From positions 434,001 to 498,000 of the forward strand of contig CP021223.1 of assembly GCA_003999685.1 (NCBI GenBank): a DNA stretch of 64,000 nt. Direction: 5' to 3'. Every line of letters starts with the position of its first letter. The first letter of the stretch is position 1. Positions 47,221-59,700 of the stretch are shown piece by piece. Origin of the DNA: Taiwanofungus camphoratus. Its lineage: Eukaryota; Basidiomycota; Agaricomycetes; Polyporales; Taiwanofungaceae. Below the pieces are notes generated by a model. It made no database searches. It was not told the DNA's origin and saw only the letters and a program-made list of their open reading frames with translations. The translations under genes were made by a program, and so were the position numbers.

Positions 47221-48188
47221 CAGTGATGTGCGGGTCAGTGACTTTCCACAAGTCAGTGACCCTGACCCTGATCTGGCCTTACTGACTGTGACCTTACCCA
47301 CGGTCCTGGCATACAGCGGCCCGACTGCGGCCCGTTACTGAGATAATAAAGTCGTCGCAGCTAATATTCAACGTACCCCGCGAGAGAAATACAATTAAGT
47401 ACTAAGGATTGTATCTGCCGTCTCATCAATACTAAATGCTGCTTCCTCCTCGCCGTCAACATCTAATTCAATTAGTTCATAAAATTCAAACTCTTCATCT
47501 AGGATACTATGCCTCACCGGGGAGTCGGCACCCCCTAGAAGTCGGCACCTCCATGATATCTGACTTAGATACTGTCGTTTCCCTTATAAATTTCATGTTT
47601 ACATAGGTTTTTACATATCTGCTTCCATTTCGAGCTTGAACGAAAGCAAACGGATGAGTCATTGAGTTTTCCCTTCTTCTGAGCATTTGCAGGCCATTGT
47701 CACGCCTGGGATCACGGTCAGTCACGCCTCGGACACATTCCGAGGGTGGTTTCACACTGTTTTGCAGCGGTCCATGTGTGACTGCAGTGTTACTTCTGCG
47801 TTACCTGCCGACTTCTAGGGGGCGACTCCCCGGTGAGGCATAGTATAGTGTGCACCCCTCTCGTATCTTTCCACCCAAGTGGTCCTGGTAAAGTCAAAGA
47901 GAGATTTGAGTTCAATTGAGATGCTTGACGGAAATTATGCAGCATCAAGGTCAAGATCGTCATCTACCATTTGCGATAGGGTGTCAGTGATCATACAAAC
48001 TTGGTCTGCCATGATTGCTCTGTGACCTCTGTCTGCATTCACTACCGATAAGGAAGGGTGCCCTCTGTCACCACTCTGGACAAGCCGGCGTTACCTTCGG
48101 GGTCATGACCCTACCAGTGGAAAGTCACTGACAGTCGTAGGGTCAGTGACCGTGACCTATGACCTTGGGCACTGACCGTACATCACTG
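47221..48188. mobile_element. Non-autonomous hAT-type DNA transposon
   Basis: 968 bp flanked by an exact 8-bp target duplication GATCGCCG (47,213-47,220 and 48,189-48,196). The ends are inverted: CAGTGATGTGCGGGTCAGTG on the left, against CAGTGATGTACGGTCAGTG on the complement of the right. Copies of TCAGTGAC crowd both subterminal regions, as in hAT transposase-binding sites. CAGTG ends and an 8-bp duplication fit the hAT superfamily. The interior holds no transposase, only an acidic open stretch on the minus strand near 47,400-47,500 that might be a remnant. A MITE (47,507-47,843) lies inside. Without it the element is about 630 bp. Confidence 0.85.
47507..47843. mobile_element. MITE with about 40-bp inverted repeats, TA target site
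   Basis: 337 bp bounded by inverted repeats of about 40 bp (47,507-47,547 and 47,803-47,843). They start CTATGCCTCACCGGGGAGTC and have one 3-nt gap (GCA) in the alignment. It is flanked by TA on both sides, as for Tc1/mariner-type insertions. No transposase gene; mobilised, if at all, in trans. It is nested in the hAT remnant, so it is younger than that element. Confidence 0.82.
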
Positions 48189-48196
48189 GATCGCCG

Positions 48197-49998
48197 TCAA
48201 GATCGTGAGGATCGTTAGGTTAGGGTCTCGAGTATTTTGTATCTCAGCGAACACGTGTCTCCAAGATCCCGATTTGGATATCGCTACCGGTAGTCTACGG
48301 CACTTCAAGTTGAAAGTAGTTGATCAAAGTTGGTCAAACGATTTCTACCTTCGTCTTGTAGATTGCAGAACCAGTGATTACACAAAGCTTCCATCGTAAG
48401 TGCAGAATGCACAACACCTACTGATATGAAGGGGACGCCGCTCACTACTTGCCACGGTATGTCAATCTCCAGTGATCGTGAAAGGGTACGTCGAGGCATA
48501 CACAGGCGTGCAATGAGAAAATAGTTTTAGTAAGACTTCTCCTGTCGCAGAAGATAGGCTATAGTTACCGACCCAGCTTTGTAGAACACTCCGTTGACTT
48601 AGAGATGAGGTTGCAGACATCAACACAGAACAACTGAATATCCATCTTCAGGACCTTCTGATTGTTTTCCCCGAGGCCGAAATCAAATGGAGAGCCGGAT
48701 CTAAGTCGTCGAATCACCCGGACGTCATTTCGTGAGTCGCTGAGTCGAACTGCGGTCTACGGATTTTGATCATGAGTTCAGTTGGATGCGGATGAACCTT
48801 CAATTCGGTCAGAACGTGAAGCGAAGTAGACTTAGGGTCAATGAGGATGGCCTAAACTCGAGGGAGTCGCGTCAGACAAACTGGAGTAGATCTCGAACAC
48901 GAGCACATGATCACAAGTTGAATTCTAGAGCTGCATCATGCTGATATTTGATTTTTACGCACCCTGTCACCAAGTCCCAGCCGGCTGCGCGCTGAACAGT
49001 TCAAACTTGAAGGCGATAGGCACAGCAATCGATCCATGGGAATGTCAACAAAGCAAGAGATTTGAGACGGATGTCCATCCCGGACAACAATAAAAGAGCT
49101 CGATGGTATCAGGCCAGCGATTCAAGTGACTCGAAATTACTCATATGGGTGTGCATGAATCCATGGGAGAAATTGGCGAGCAGGCGCACAGTCTGGTGCA
49201 TTTTGGGCAACAGTGTCCCATAGTCATTTATCGGACTGTCGTAGAAGATGTTGCAAAAATTCAATATATCGGCTGCATACATGAGGACGTGGTGAGAGTA
49301 GCGTACAGCATGCGGCAAAGATACGGGTTAGCATCTTACTGGCAGGGCATATGCCGAACTAAAGACCGACTCGGAGCTTGGGGCACTCGTACTGAAAATT
49401 CTTTTTCTACCATTCTAGCTACTAGCATCCCCTTCACCCTTCTGTCATAAGGTCATGGCACGCTCGCAGATGCTATTTTGTTATGTCTCTTCAAGTGATT
49501 CATATAACTTCTGTCTAGGTTCCGTTCCACTATCCAAAATCTATTGCTATCTCAACCTTCAATTCAAATTGCTAGCCGCTCTACGGCTTCACCTTCCCCT
49601 GAAGGCTCCAGCTGAGGATTAACGGTTCCATCGGTGCATACTTCCAATCCATCGAAATTTGTCTCTCCAACGCGGATTCCGAGTGAAATTTACTCCGTTC
49701 CTGGATCTTCACCCGTCATAACCCCGCAAGTGCAGGAAGGAGGGTGCGTACATTATGCTCACGCAGTCAGGTGATTCATTGCGGTCGTAGGTGGGATCAA
49801 AGGGCATTTCGATAACCATAGTTGGCGTATACTTCTCATTGGTCAGCTTGTTGTTATTCTCAGCGGTGGCATCCGCAGCGTGTACAGCCTTGGTCCACAG
49901 GAGAACGCCGTCACAAGCAATTCAGATCTTGGTGTCCTCCTCGCTTTCCACCACTGCTCATCAGATCCTACTTTTCAGTCGCATTCGACTCACAGAGT
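48197..49998. other. Intergenic, no gene seen
   Basis: Short random-looking open frames on both strands. There are no recognisable domains, repeats or RNA genes. The promoter of the dehydrogenase lies at its right end. Confidence 0.4.
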
Positions 49999-51492
49999 AT
50001 GTCGGCCTTGATATCTTTGATAAGCCGGCTCAATAAGGTACTACCACTAGTATCTGCCACTGCTCTCGTGGTACTCACAACCTTCAGGGGAACAATCCTC
50101 CTGTAGTGGAGAAGAGCTCTAACCCCCTCCGCTTCGGCGTAATTGGTGCATCTCGGATCGCTCCCAGTGTCATCATCAAACCTGCCAGGTGTCACGACGA
50201 TGTTGTTGTAGTCGCTATTGCTGCCCGTGACCAGAAGCGTGCAGTCGACTATGGCCGGACATGGAACATCGCAAAAGCCTATGGCGGTCCGAATGGTTAT
50301 CAAGGCAAGTGTTCAAATGCGAACACGAGTAATGGAATGCCACTTCACGTATACTTTCCTGACAGACCTCCTCGATGACAAAGATGTTGATGCTGTTTAC
50401 ATCGGGGTAATATCACGGCTTAACGAGAATTTTGGCTGGTCTGACATTTTTGACCTGGACCCAACCTTCGCAGCTGCCTAATGGCCTTCATTATGAATGG
50501 ACATTGAAGTCGCTTGCCGCGGGGAAACATGTTCTTTGTGATAAACCGATCGCGAATACTGAAGAGGAAACGCGCAAGATGTTTGCTCTCGCAGAAGAGA
50601 AGTCTCTTGTGTTGTTAGAGGTCTGGCAACCTAGGTCAGTGCCGTTCCGGGGGGATCATATGGAGAATTAAATAAGGCTTGTAGATTCCATCCTGCACTT
50701 CAGAGAGTCAAAGCTATAATCGACGAAGGATCACTTGGAAAAATGGTCAAAATATCTACCAATCTAGGCTTTTGGGGCAATTTGTTGTTTCAAAAAGACG
50801 ATATTCGTTTCAATTACGACCTTGGGGGCGGTGCAATGATGGATCTAGGTCGTGAGTTGCAGATGCTCACTAATAATTCTTTTAGACCTTAATTGGCTCT
50901 TTTTACCCCGTATAAAAAGCCTATCCAGTGAACTGCATGCGTTATCTTGCGTCGTCAGAACCCGCAGTGGAGTCCGCTCAAGCTACCTGCATCTCCGAAA
51001 ATGTAGATAGAAGAATGGAGGTACAATTGACCTTCGCAGATTCAATTCCTGCCACCCTCGTTGTCGATTTTGTGCTCGAAGGCTGGGGACCCCTGAAGCT
51101 TTTCCCTCAGTGGATGCAAATGTTATCACGAGTTGAATGCGAAAAGGGCGCGGTTGAGATTTTCAACTATGTAGTTCCATCCATATACCATTACATCAGG
51201 GTCATCCCGAAGGTCGGAAAACCCTGGACAGAGAAGGTCTACAAGCCGAGTGAAGGAAAGGGTGAGGAGTGGTGGTCAGCGTGCGTATTCCATGCGTAGT
51301 CATGTCTGTCACAATGCTGACTGTGTAATACACAGTTATCGCTACCAGCTCGAGGCGTTCGTAGACAAAGTGAGAGGTCGCACACCGCAAGCGTGGAGGA
51401 CTGCCGAGGATTCAATCAATTCAATGCGTGTTATCGACGCCATTTACGAAAAGGTGCGACTTGAGCCTTGTACGCCGACAATGACTGACTAG
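49999..51492 (+). CDS. Gfo/Idh/MocA dehydrogenase (D-xylose/dihydrodiol type), 7 exons
   Basis: NAD(P)-dependent oxidoreductase resembling fungal D-xylose 1-dehydrogenase (NADP+) and mammalian dimeric dihydrodiol dehydrogenase. I read exons 49,999-50,037, 50,088-50,304, 50,366-50,406, 50,474-50,634, 50,685-50,851, 50,920-51,280 and 51,336-51,492, giving 380 aa. The Rossmann fold opens with RFGVIGASRIAP (about residues 28-39). The family's catalytic-lysine motif is CDKP with Lys123; LPNGLHYEWTLKSLAAGKHV precedes it. RFHPALQRVKAI and GGGAMMDLGPYPVNCMRYLA follow, and the C-terminal beta-sheet dimer domain ends in SINSMRVIDAIYEKVRLE. Intron 2 is GC-AG (G|GCAAGT). All junction phases agree. The usual NPLPN is read here as IGLPN, and HYRFHP as QPRFHP, so substrate preference may differ. 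Confidence 0.92.
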
Positions 51493-52257
51493 TGTGATAG
51501 AGTGGTCTTCCCCTGCGTCCGATGTCAAAATTCGAGTTGTAAAAGACCAGAAATGAATCTCATGCGTGTGTGCTTTGGAATTGGCAGGAAAGACTTGCCC
51601 GTGTTCATGTTTCGTGATCACATTATATTCCGTGGCGGTATAAGATGTATTACTTGCAGGATAAATTAGGATTGACAAAAGTTCCTTGAGGTAGGCAGAT
51701 TAAAACAACCTTGACGCCTGGGTTCTAAAGTTCGGGGATGGTCCATCTTGTCAAGAAATCTATTGAGCCAAGGTCCGACACTAAGATGCGATTGAAGCGG
51801 TGCAATGTAACAAAAAGAACGAGTATAGGGTAACCCGCTATGCCCTGTTGTAGAGGAACCAAAGTGTCAAGTCGTTCATAACGTGCAAGTTGAGCCGTAT
51901 ATATGGCCGTGTACCATTTCTTCCCGTACACGGCTGATGGGGAATACTGGAACGGTATGCAACTCTTGACTTCGATTTGGCCAGGTACCTTGTAGCCGTA
52001 CTATATATACTATAGCTTCAATTAGCGCTCGAGGGTCAAGTCATCCGGCGTGAGTGAGAAATAGCAGCGTACCAAACCTTGGAAACAGCATTTTCATGGG
52101 TGTCAGATACGAAGAGATCGTCACGCCTCTCAGCTTTCTCGGAGCCACGAGTTGGTGTTAATTAAATGTGATGCCGAATCCTCATGTCTAACGACTCATG
52201 CTCTTCATACAATGATAGGTCCATCTCCAAGTTAATGATGAAGAATGATAGCTATCT
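51493..52257. other. Intergenic, convergent gene ends
   Basis: Lies between the stop codons of two convergent genes. Nothing recognisable was found. Confidence 0.4.
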
Positions 52258-53548
52258 TCAAAAGTACATGACCTTCTTCGCGGTTGTAGGCTTCTTCGCA
52301 AAAGACATGACGACTCCGGTATGCGCCCCTATCTTGATGTTGGCTTGCCGCTTGACTCGCTCCTCCGTCTTCTCGGCCTTGTCCACTTGGGCATTGCGCC
52401 GCCTGAAAGTATGGAAATCGTCCTCGTCGGCGCCTGCATCACGTCCAGTGCCAAGGAAGACAGTCTTAGCCACCACTTCTGCGGAGGTATGCGCTCGGTA
52501 TCAAGAAGCTCGATCATTCAGGAGGCCAAATACCTACCACTTTTCCTTAACGTGCAGTCTTTGGCAAGGTGTGTCGTTTCTCCGCAAAGCTTGCAACAAC
52601 CCCCATTGGGATAAACACCTTTTGATTGATTCTGAGGACATGATGACGCCAAGTGGCCTTTTCCGGAGCAAACGAAACAGGATGCGAACGGGAGGGGGTT
52701 GGATGGATCAATAGATTTCATGCATCGCGAGAGGTTATGTTTTCGAGAGCCACATCTGTGAACAGAGTTAGTTATGAATGACGCGAAAGACACCTTGCGA
52801 TGCCGCAATGGTTATCGGGCAAATAGAAATTGTGAGCTGAGGACTTACCTGTAGCAAACTCCAACAGCAGTCTGTCCTGATTGGTCGAATTTTGTACCTT
52901 TTGTAAGCTCGTTACCAGCCCCGCAAGCAATGGCTTTCGTGCAATCTCTCGCGGTGTGGCCTATTTCCCGACAAGCATAGCAAACGGTTTCTGATGTGCG
53001 CCGGTCCTTGCGCTTCAGCCTGCGCCGCTCTGAAGCTAATTTGCGAGCATCCGTGTCTTCGCATGACCAATAAATTAGGACGATTACAAAAAATGAAGTT
53101 CACTGCCAAGGACGGGCTGATGATAATACTAACCCTTCTTGTGTTTATGCTCTATTTTCTCCTTCGCCTTGGCTACCCGACTGGAGGGCCTTTTCATCAC
53201 CTCCGGCCTGGACTCGCCACTTGAACCATTCTCGCCGGCTCCGTCTCCTCCAGGAACCCTCTCAGACTCTTCTGTCTTCGTCTGCTCACTATATTTCGTA
53301 CCTCCCATTTCCGCTCGGCCAGTCTCCACGATTTCGGCTGAAGACTTTATCTCTTCATGGCTATCCTGCGTTCTCTCCTTTCTTCTTCTCTTCCTGTTCT
53401 GTCCTGTATCTGTGGTTTTTGCTGTATTCACCGATATAGGAAGATCTTGATCATTGTCGATTGCACCACTTTCGGGGAGCGCATCGTTGTAGTTCAGATT
53501 AGCCTGCAAGTATGTTCTTTTGCGAGCAAAGTTCGTATATCTCGTCAT
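52258..53548 (-). CDS. ZCCHC9: ZCCHC9-like zinc-knuckle protein, 4 exons
   Basis: Orthologue of ZCCHC9, a nucleolar CCHC protein tied to RNA and ribosome biology in other eukaryotes. I read exons 53,548-53,134, 53,056-52,849, 52,755-52,538 and 52,478-52,258, giving 353 aa. The N-terminus MTRYTNFARKRTYLQANL matches the family start and is followed by a charged low-complexity region. A basic stretch (ASERRRLKRKDRR) precedes four knuckles: CYACREIGHTARDC (about 164-177), the CYRCGSRKHNLSRC type split by an intron, CFVCSGKGHLASSC, and CCKLCGETTHLAKDC. The segment KSIDPSNPLPFASC between knuckles 2 and 3 is diagnostic. The C-terminus is basic. All introns are GT-AG and phases agree. Confidence 0.94.
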
Positions 53549-54553
53549 CAAATAGACTTTTATCGCTTCAAGGCAGCGAACACAAAGGGGGAAAGTCTCA
53601 TACTGTTGTCATCACGTGACTGTTCTTATTTCTGCACTGGGCGTCAAGTGGGCGTGTTACAATCCCATGCTGATGTAGTTGCAAACAGTTCCCATGCGGG
53701 TCTCCTTAGGAGCATGATCATCAGAATGGTGAATGGTGGAGGAATGGTGAATGCATGAATTGATTGACCCCCTGTCGCCTATCCGACAATAGACGTACGT
53801 AGATCCATTGTCATTTGGAGGTCACTGCTCATTCTGACTTCTTTGTCCAGATCCATTCATGAAATGAACTGTTATACCTGTATAATGCCTTGGATGCAAA
53901 TACAGCACCGCATCTTCGATGGGGAACTGAATTGACGTTACTGAACGTGTACACTCTCAAACATGCTGAACGATGCCAAAAGTCAAATAACACAGTGGCC
54001 ATGAGCGCAGGAATTTCAGTTCTGGCGGCCGAAAAGTCTCACTAATGTGGGTCCGTATGGGTCCATGTTGGATGCGATGCGACGAACGCACACAAAACAG
54101 ACAGACAGTCTCTCAGGAGTTCAAGGTTTGTGGTTTCGACCAGCATCGACCGGGCTCAATGGCACCAATCACTAGCTCTCGAGCCCAGAGGAATAAGGAA
54201 GCTTATACGCGAGCGGTCGAGAGCAAAACATGCCAATGAACGGACTTCACCGACACCGAGCCGAATTAGGCAAGGGATATTTCTTCCGTATAGTCGTGGT
54301 CACTCTGCACTTAAATAGCGCGCTAAGCTATTGTCTGTTGTGGTGCATGAAGCCTTCCGCATCAGCTCCGTCGTGTCAACCTTATCCATTTACGACGAGT
54401 CTTGTCTGTGTTTAGTCCCGACAGTGATATTACCTCAGGCTCACCTTCGAACGGAACATTCGGTCCAATCATGCTGACATCTGAGTGGTATTGGCCCCCG
54501 ATTGTTCTAAGCTTCCGCCTTCATCTCCAGCGTGGCGGTCGACGAAGTTAGCC
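53549..54553. other. Intergenic upstream of the first small paralogue
   Basis: No gene. GTGGGTCCGTATGGGTCCA at about 54,049 recurs in similar form about 400 bp upstream of the second paralogue (near 60,090), suggesting the duplication included upstream sequence. Confidence 0.4.
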
Positions 54554-55322
54554 ATGGTCATTGTCCGTGTCGTCAAAAGTGTCATCTCCTTTGGAAAGGC
54601 TACGTCTCGATTCGCGTCTAAACTTACGTTGCGATCATTCCGGAAGACCATATACCAGAGTCGGCTTTACGAGGGAGATAGGCTGAAAAAAGAGGCAATA
54701 TCATGCATCGAGACATGCAAGAACAAGCTCAACCAGGATGAAATCAAAGAGTGGGACACGATGTTTGAATCGTAAGTCATATGCTCCATACTTCGTGCAA
54801 TCATTCTCCGACAATGCATACATTTGATCGCAGGTTGAATGTAGAAAGAAAGAAGCTCATCTTCTTTGCCCGATACGAGGAAGATCTAAGTGCAGAGCTG
54901 TCCGCTTTGGCTGGAGCAGACAAATCCAGAGTAGATGCCCGAAGACTTCGTGAGACTGCCTCTGTGCGTTTGGATGCAAACCTAGTATGATTCAAAATCT
55001 GGTACTCACGAGCATACTTTTAGAAATTTGCGAGAATCGGTGAAGGACGGCCTGACGTTGGCGCGAGCCATTCTCCTCCCTCCATTAAAATGCAGGAACG
55101 AACAGATGATCACGTTCGCTCAAATAGTTGGTGCAGACTCCAACAGCCCAGACGGTGGACAGCAGCGCTGTAAGATATTTCGGCCTCAGCATTGAGATCT
55201 ATCCGTTCACTTGATACCCATTTAGTGGATGGTATGACGGCTCAGATGAGCGGGAATATGTCATATCCAACCACACCGGAGAACGCATTGGGCTTGCGGT
55301 TTTATCGTCATGCAGAAAGTAA
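54554..55322 (+). CDS. Hypothetical protein, small paralogue 1
   Basis: Not recognised. I read exons 54,554-54,771, 54,834-54,963, 55,024-55,169 and 55,226-55,322, giving 196 aa. The product has a basic start (MVIVRVVKSVISFGKATSRF), then TIYQSRLYEGDRLKKEAISC and a predicted helical stretch (LNVERKKLIFFARYEEDL; LSALAGADKSRVDARRL). The same two blocks, split by an intron at the same place and with a second exon of exactly 130 bp, occur in the gene at 60,496. The exon 1-2 structure is therefore well supported. Exons 3-4 (ending TGERIGLAVLSSCRK) rest only on splice sites and phase. The open frame at 55,663-56,181 could be a further exon. An in-frame Met at 54,485 is an alternative start. Confidence 0.55.
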
Positions 55323-55662
55323 TTCGCGCAGTCCGACGTCTTCGACTGGGCGAACATGAAGTTTAAGTGTGTAACTCTGCTCTATCAAAGTCACGTTGTT
55401 ATACTAAATCGCTTTGCTGTAGAATCCGTGCTCAGCTCCCTACTCATGCCGATGAGACGTTTTAGTAGTCCTTCTAATCCAGATGATGGTGCGCCTTGAA
55501 ATACTCTCATTCCGCTATGCACTGATTCCCTGTCAGGGGCTATCGTTGAGGCTGAAGAGGGAGGTGCGGATCCTGCTTGGCCATCTCCACCAAAGGAACC
55601 TGTTACCGAAGAGGGTGAGCGAATTATATCACTAGTCCAGACGTCTCTTAAACCCATTCTAG

Positions 55663-56181
55663 GCCTCGCTTCTTGGCATGGTATGGGCCAAGTCCAACCT
55701 GTTGAATTCTAACCTCCCAGATGGAGTGTCAATCACAGGCATGCTGTGTGTAACCATTATTATAGTAATACAGACAAATACAAGTTTCAGACACCTTCTA
55801 TTGTGTGCGTTCAATGTTTGGGTTACTGAGTCACCAGCAACAACGTCGAGGGCACAATGGATTTGTTTGGCATGCATTGTCGCACCATGTCTCCAGCTAT
55901 TGGGTGACATCTTGAATGGTGGGTCCAGCCAATCCCTTTTCAGCCACTCGAGTTCACCGTCACTTGGTGCCAAACGCCAGATAGCCCGCGAAAGCCGTCT
56001 GTCGACGATTTTCGTGATCCACCAAGACAAGACCGCTAGTACATTCCAAGCTCCCCATTGCAGTGCATTTTCGTTACCGTCTCTCAAATTGTTTCAGTAT
56101 GAAATCGTGCTCTCGGCTAATGTAATGACCGTCTCCACGTATAGGCTTCATTCATCGTGTTCAATTCCACCTAAGGATTGA
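55663..56181 (+). CDS. Possible coding frame with a hydrophobic segment
   Basis: Not recognised. An open frame of about 170 codons starts after a plausible 3' splice site (CTAG at 55,659-55,662). It contains MLCVTIIIVIQT, a possible membrane helix, followed by Ser-rich sequence and a stop after SIPPKD. It may be a distal exon of the gene at 54,554 or spurious, since the complementary strand is open too. Confidence 0.25.
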   Translation, partial: ASLLGMVWAKSNLLNSNLPDGVSITGMLCVTIIIVIQTNTSFRHLLLCAFNVWVTESPATTSRAQWICLACIVAPCLQLLGDILNGGSSQSLFSHSSSPSLGAKRQIARESRLSTIFVIHQDKTASTFQAPHCSAFSLPSLKLFQYEIVLSANVMTVSTYRLHSSCSIPPKD

Positions 56182-56401
56182 GGCCACTTCGAAATGGCTG
56201 TACAACTCTACATTTGCGTATTGTTTCCAAGCACTAGAAAATTCATGTTCCAACCAGGAAGGCAAGGTAGGCTCCATCCCAAGTAAGTTATGTTCTATAG
56301 TCTACAAGATTCCAAAGGCATTCGGAATAACAATCAGACCCGAAATACAGTCCACTTGACAATGCGGACATCAGCAGTAACTCGTCCATATCAACTCGGC
56401 G

Positions 56402-56734
56402 TTAAGCACCCGGACAATTCTCCCTTAAATGCCGGGTCAGCGTGTCTGTCCTTGCAAACATCTCTCCACAATGTGGACATTTCCTGTTCGTACTCTTCAG
56501 ATGGGTCTCTGCGATGTGTTTGCCCAGGCTGTCATGTTTCATTTCTTCACTCCGACAATTAGCACCCCACAGACACCTGCACCGCTGGCCACCCCACGGG
56601 TTGGAGTGGTCAAAGTGTGTGTCTTTCAAGTGACGCCTGATGCCAGCGGGCGATATATCGTCAAGGAGTGCGTTGCATGTACCACCCCAGAGACAGGGAA
56701 CCCGATGCGAGGGGTAGGGTGCGTTCGTCGGCAT
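56402..56734 (-). CDS. Small C2H2-like zinc-finger protein
   Basis: Single-exon frame of about 110 aa from the first ATG (MPTNAPYPSHRVPCLWGGTC). The frame is open some 19 codons further upstream without an ATG, so a 5' exon may be missing. It has two long-spaced finger-like units (CLWGGTC...GIRRHLKDTH and CLWGANC...LGKHIAETH) and a compact C-terminal C2HC finger CPHCGEMFARTDTLTRHL. Proteins of this layout are common in basidiomycetes with unknown roles, presumably nuclear DNA or RNA binding. Confidence 0.65.
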   Translation of the reverse strand: MPTNAPYPSHRVPCLWGGTCNALLDDISPAGIRRHLKDTHFDHSNPWGGQRCRCLWGANCRSEEMKHDSLGKHIAETHLKSTNRKCPHCGEMFARTDTLTRHLRENCPGA

Positions 56735-56791
56735 CTCACGCGTGTGCTGAGGGTGATCTATTGAGAAGACTGGTCGGGCATAATCAGACAC

Positions 56792-59700
56792 GGATGTAGT
56801 TGCATTGAAGGAGTATAGAGAAAGTTACTCACGGCACGTTGACAGTAGTTCTCAGTCTACAGCTGTAGGGCCGGAGCAAGGGTGGATCTGCGGGGATGGG
56901 TGGCTGAGTATATTATAACTTCAATTGTCGTTCACTCACCACCGAAACTTAGAGAAGGTTGGACTTTAGGCAAGGGGTTGGGGGAGCTCCGCCTTAGAGC
57001 CCTACTGAGACGAAGAGACGATCCTCCCATATTTATAGTGCGTTGTGAGCGACTGCGTATGTGCGTATGCCATACTATCGACTTCCATACAATAGGTCTG
57101 AACAGCACGTCAGTGGAGATAGCAACACCCAAAGCCGTCTATGCCAGCATTGCCTTTCACGAAAATATGTACATCGCCTTTCCCGGTCGTCCGATAGGTC
57201 CGTCCTTCAAAGAACTCTCATCATTCAGAGGATGCTTTGGCGCGAGAATAAGGGTCGTACATGCCGATTATCGAGGATCTGGCAGGAGGCGCTCATATAA
57301 CTATTAAAGTCAATAATTTTGATCTTTCCATGAATAGCCAATCATTTTGGTCAGCCAGCACTCCAATTACCGTATACAATTTTCGCAAACGGTTTAGATG
57401 AGCCTCAGCGGGGACATTTGAAATGGACCGACACTAGGCAACCGAATGCGCTAGGTGGGCTAACGTATGACAGCTATTAGTGTCACAATTCAAAGTGTTT
57501 CGGACTACATTTGTTGATATTCATGTGAGTAAAACAGATATGAGTTTAGTGAAAACATTTCGGCGTCCAGCATCATGAGGTGCCGAGTTGATTCGGACAC
57601 TACATTGCGCAAGATTCATCACCGTCGATAAACAGATCACATCCAATGCTCATCATTCTGATAGCATCGTCTGACTTTCCATCTTCCGAAAACTCACAAT
57701 GCCTTTCACACAATCTTATGACGGGTCTTTTAATGAGTCATCACGCATGCTTCACTTCATCATTCTGCCACCTTCAGGCTCTCGTATATGGCATCTGACA
57801 CATAATGAGCGGATAGAAGTGTGCTTCCTGACTTTGTGAGGAGGGAAAGTAAACATTAAGGACAAAAACATTGAGCGATACAACCACACTGAAGCAGGGG
57901 TACAACGGAAAGTAAGGTGATCTTCCAAATCTTGCCTGAGAGGGGGCCGTACATTAAAAGAAACTAATTGATGCCTCCAAACCACATTCTCTGGCATCGA
58001 CAGCGTCTGTGGAAATCTCTCGCGTGTTCATAGACGATGGCCGCTTATTTTCCGCGGAGTCCGACAAATGACAAAAGAAGAATGGCGCGTAAGAGATGGA
58101 GAAGGTTTGATGAATGGTATATGAATGGTATATGGGGATATTTCAGCAAGACTTATGGTGCCTATTCCAGAACGGCGTGGCGGCACGCTCAAGCTAAGTG
58201 AAGATTCGTTACCAGATAATTTCGAATATTAGTATGGATTCCACTTACACTCTTTACGTTCTACTCGCATGTTGCTACAAAGAGATATGCTGAGGGGTTT
58301 TCTCCCACACGGCTTGCTTTACGACACCATGTATGTTATGATTGATAACGCGGACTGGAAGACCAACTGATAGAGCACCTGTCATGTAGGAAGGTAACAT
58401 AACATGGATGTCCGGTAGATTGAAGTAGATATCCCAAGGGAGATGACGAATCATACTAGCCAAGTTCTTCGAGTCCGGAACGACATTAGTTGCGCTAACT
58501 GCCGGAAACATCTATCACCGTCAAAGATATCGAGGACAGCAAAGGGAAGCGAAGCATAGCCAGTAAATCCAAGACATTGGTGCCTGTATCAGGATGTCCC
58601 GCGTATATTTACGAGACAGACATCAGTGAGAAGCAAAAGCTATGTATAGTGGCTTCTAGTGGTAGGCGCCAATGGGAAGGAATGTTCCGTTCCTCCATCA
58701 AAGCCCTATGGAGAAACAGACTGACCAAGCGCCGCTGCTGACTTGAACATGGTGGAGAATCATCCACACGCCCTCAAAATGGTACTTTTGACGTAGCAGG
58801 AATACTGGAAGTGACCAGACAGGGAACCACAGATTTGAAAGCAGAATGCACGCGAAGTGCACAAGTTCAAGTTAGCCCTTCGTCATGCCTCGATGCACAC
58901 CAACTCAAAATCGGACGATATATCCTCGATGACTTTCCAACGAAGACCGAGACCCAAGCAGTCCAATGGCGATTGATTCGGTGAGGGCGCGACAGTGTTT
59001 GTTTCAACATGTGGATGACAGCATTGGCAGGTCAGCGAATTCGGTAGCGACCGTGCAACTTCGTATAATTTACCGACTTTCTTCGTAAACGCATCGGTAG
59101 AGAAGCACAGGAGCATTAGCAAGGACATGCTCCCCGTATGTCACCTCAGAAAGGAAACATCTGTCCTTCACGAACCCACCGCAATGACCTAGCTTCGAAA
59201 CTTCCATGGATCCACCAGAAAGCGGGGTCGGGCCAATACGCTAGAAGAGATTGGATACATTAGGTGCAAATTATTTTGTATATTACAGAATGTACGGGAA
59301 GAAAAGAATCCTATCCAGTCAAGTGCAGGATTTGACAAAGGTCCGGTAGTTCAACGCCGTGCCTTTCGTTCCAGTATAATGATACAAGATCGACAACTCA
59401 CTCAGTGTAATAGTTTCAGAGACCTCCATTCATCATTCATGAAGCCTGAGGTGCGAGACCGCTTGTCAAGGGGAGATATGATATTTGCCTTGGATGACGC
59501 AGATAGGCTTGAAGCTCACCGCCAAACCATCGACCAGATGTTAAACATAAAAACTGGTATTATACCAGTTTTCATATTTCACCTTGATCTTTAGGAAGGA
59601 GTTCTCGGTCTACTTCTCCTTGAAGACACCTTGTCCGTTCGTTAGTTTAATGCACTGAGTAGAGGGGGCCAGCAGCAAGTATCGAACATAGGGAAGGCAC

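Noticed and set aside
55391-56087. Minus-strand frames opposite the possible exon at 55,663-56,181
   Set aside because: No recognisable domain, no convincing splice links, and they conflict with the plus-strand gene direction.
56882-57307. 141-aa plus-strand frame
   Set aside because: No domain, no splice support, and both strands are open over part of it.
59550-59572. 10-bp palindrome with a 3-nt loop
   Set aside because: Isolated, not followed by a T-run and not linked to any gene; could be chance.
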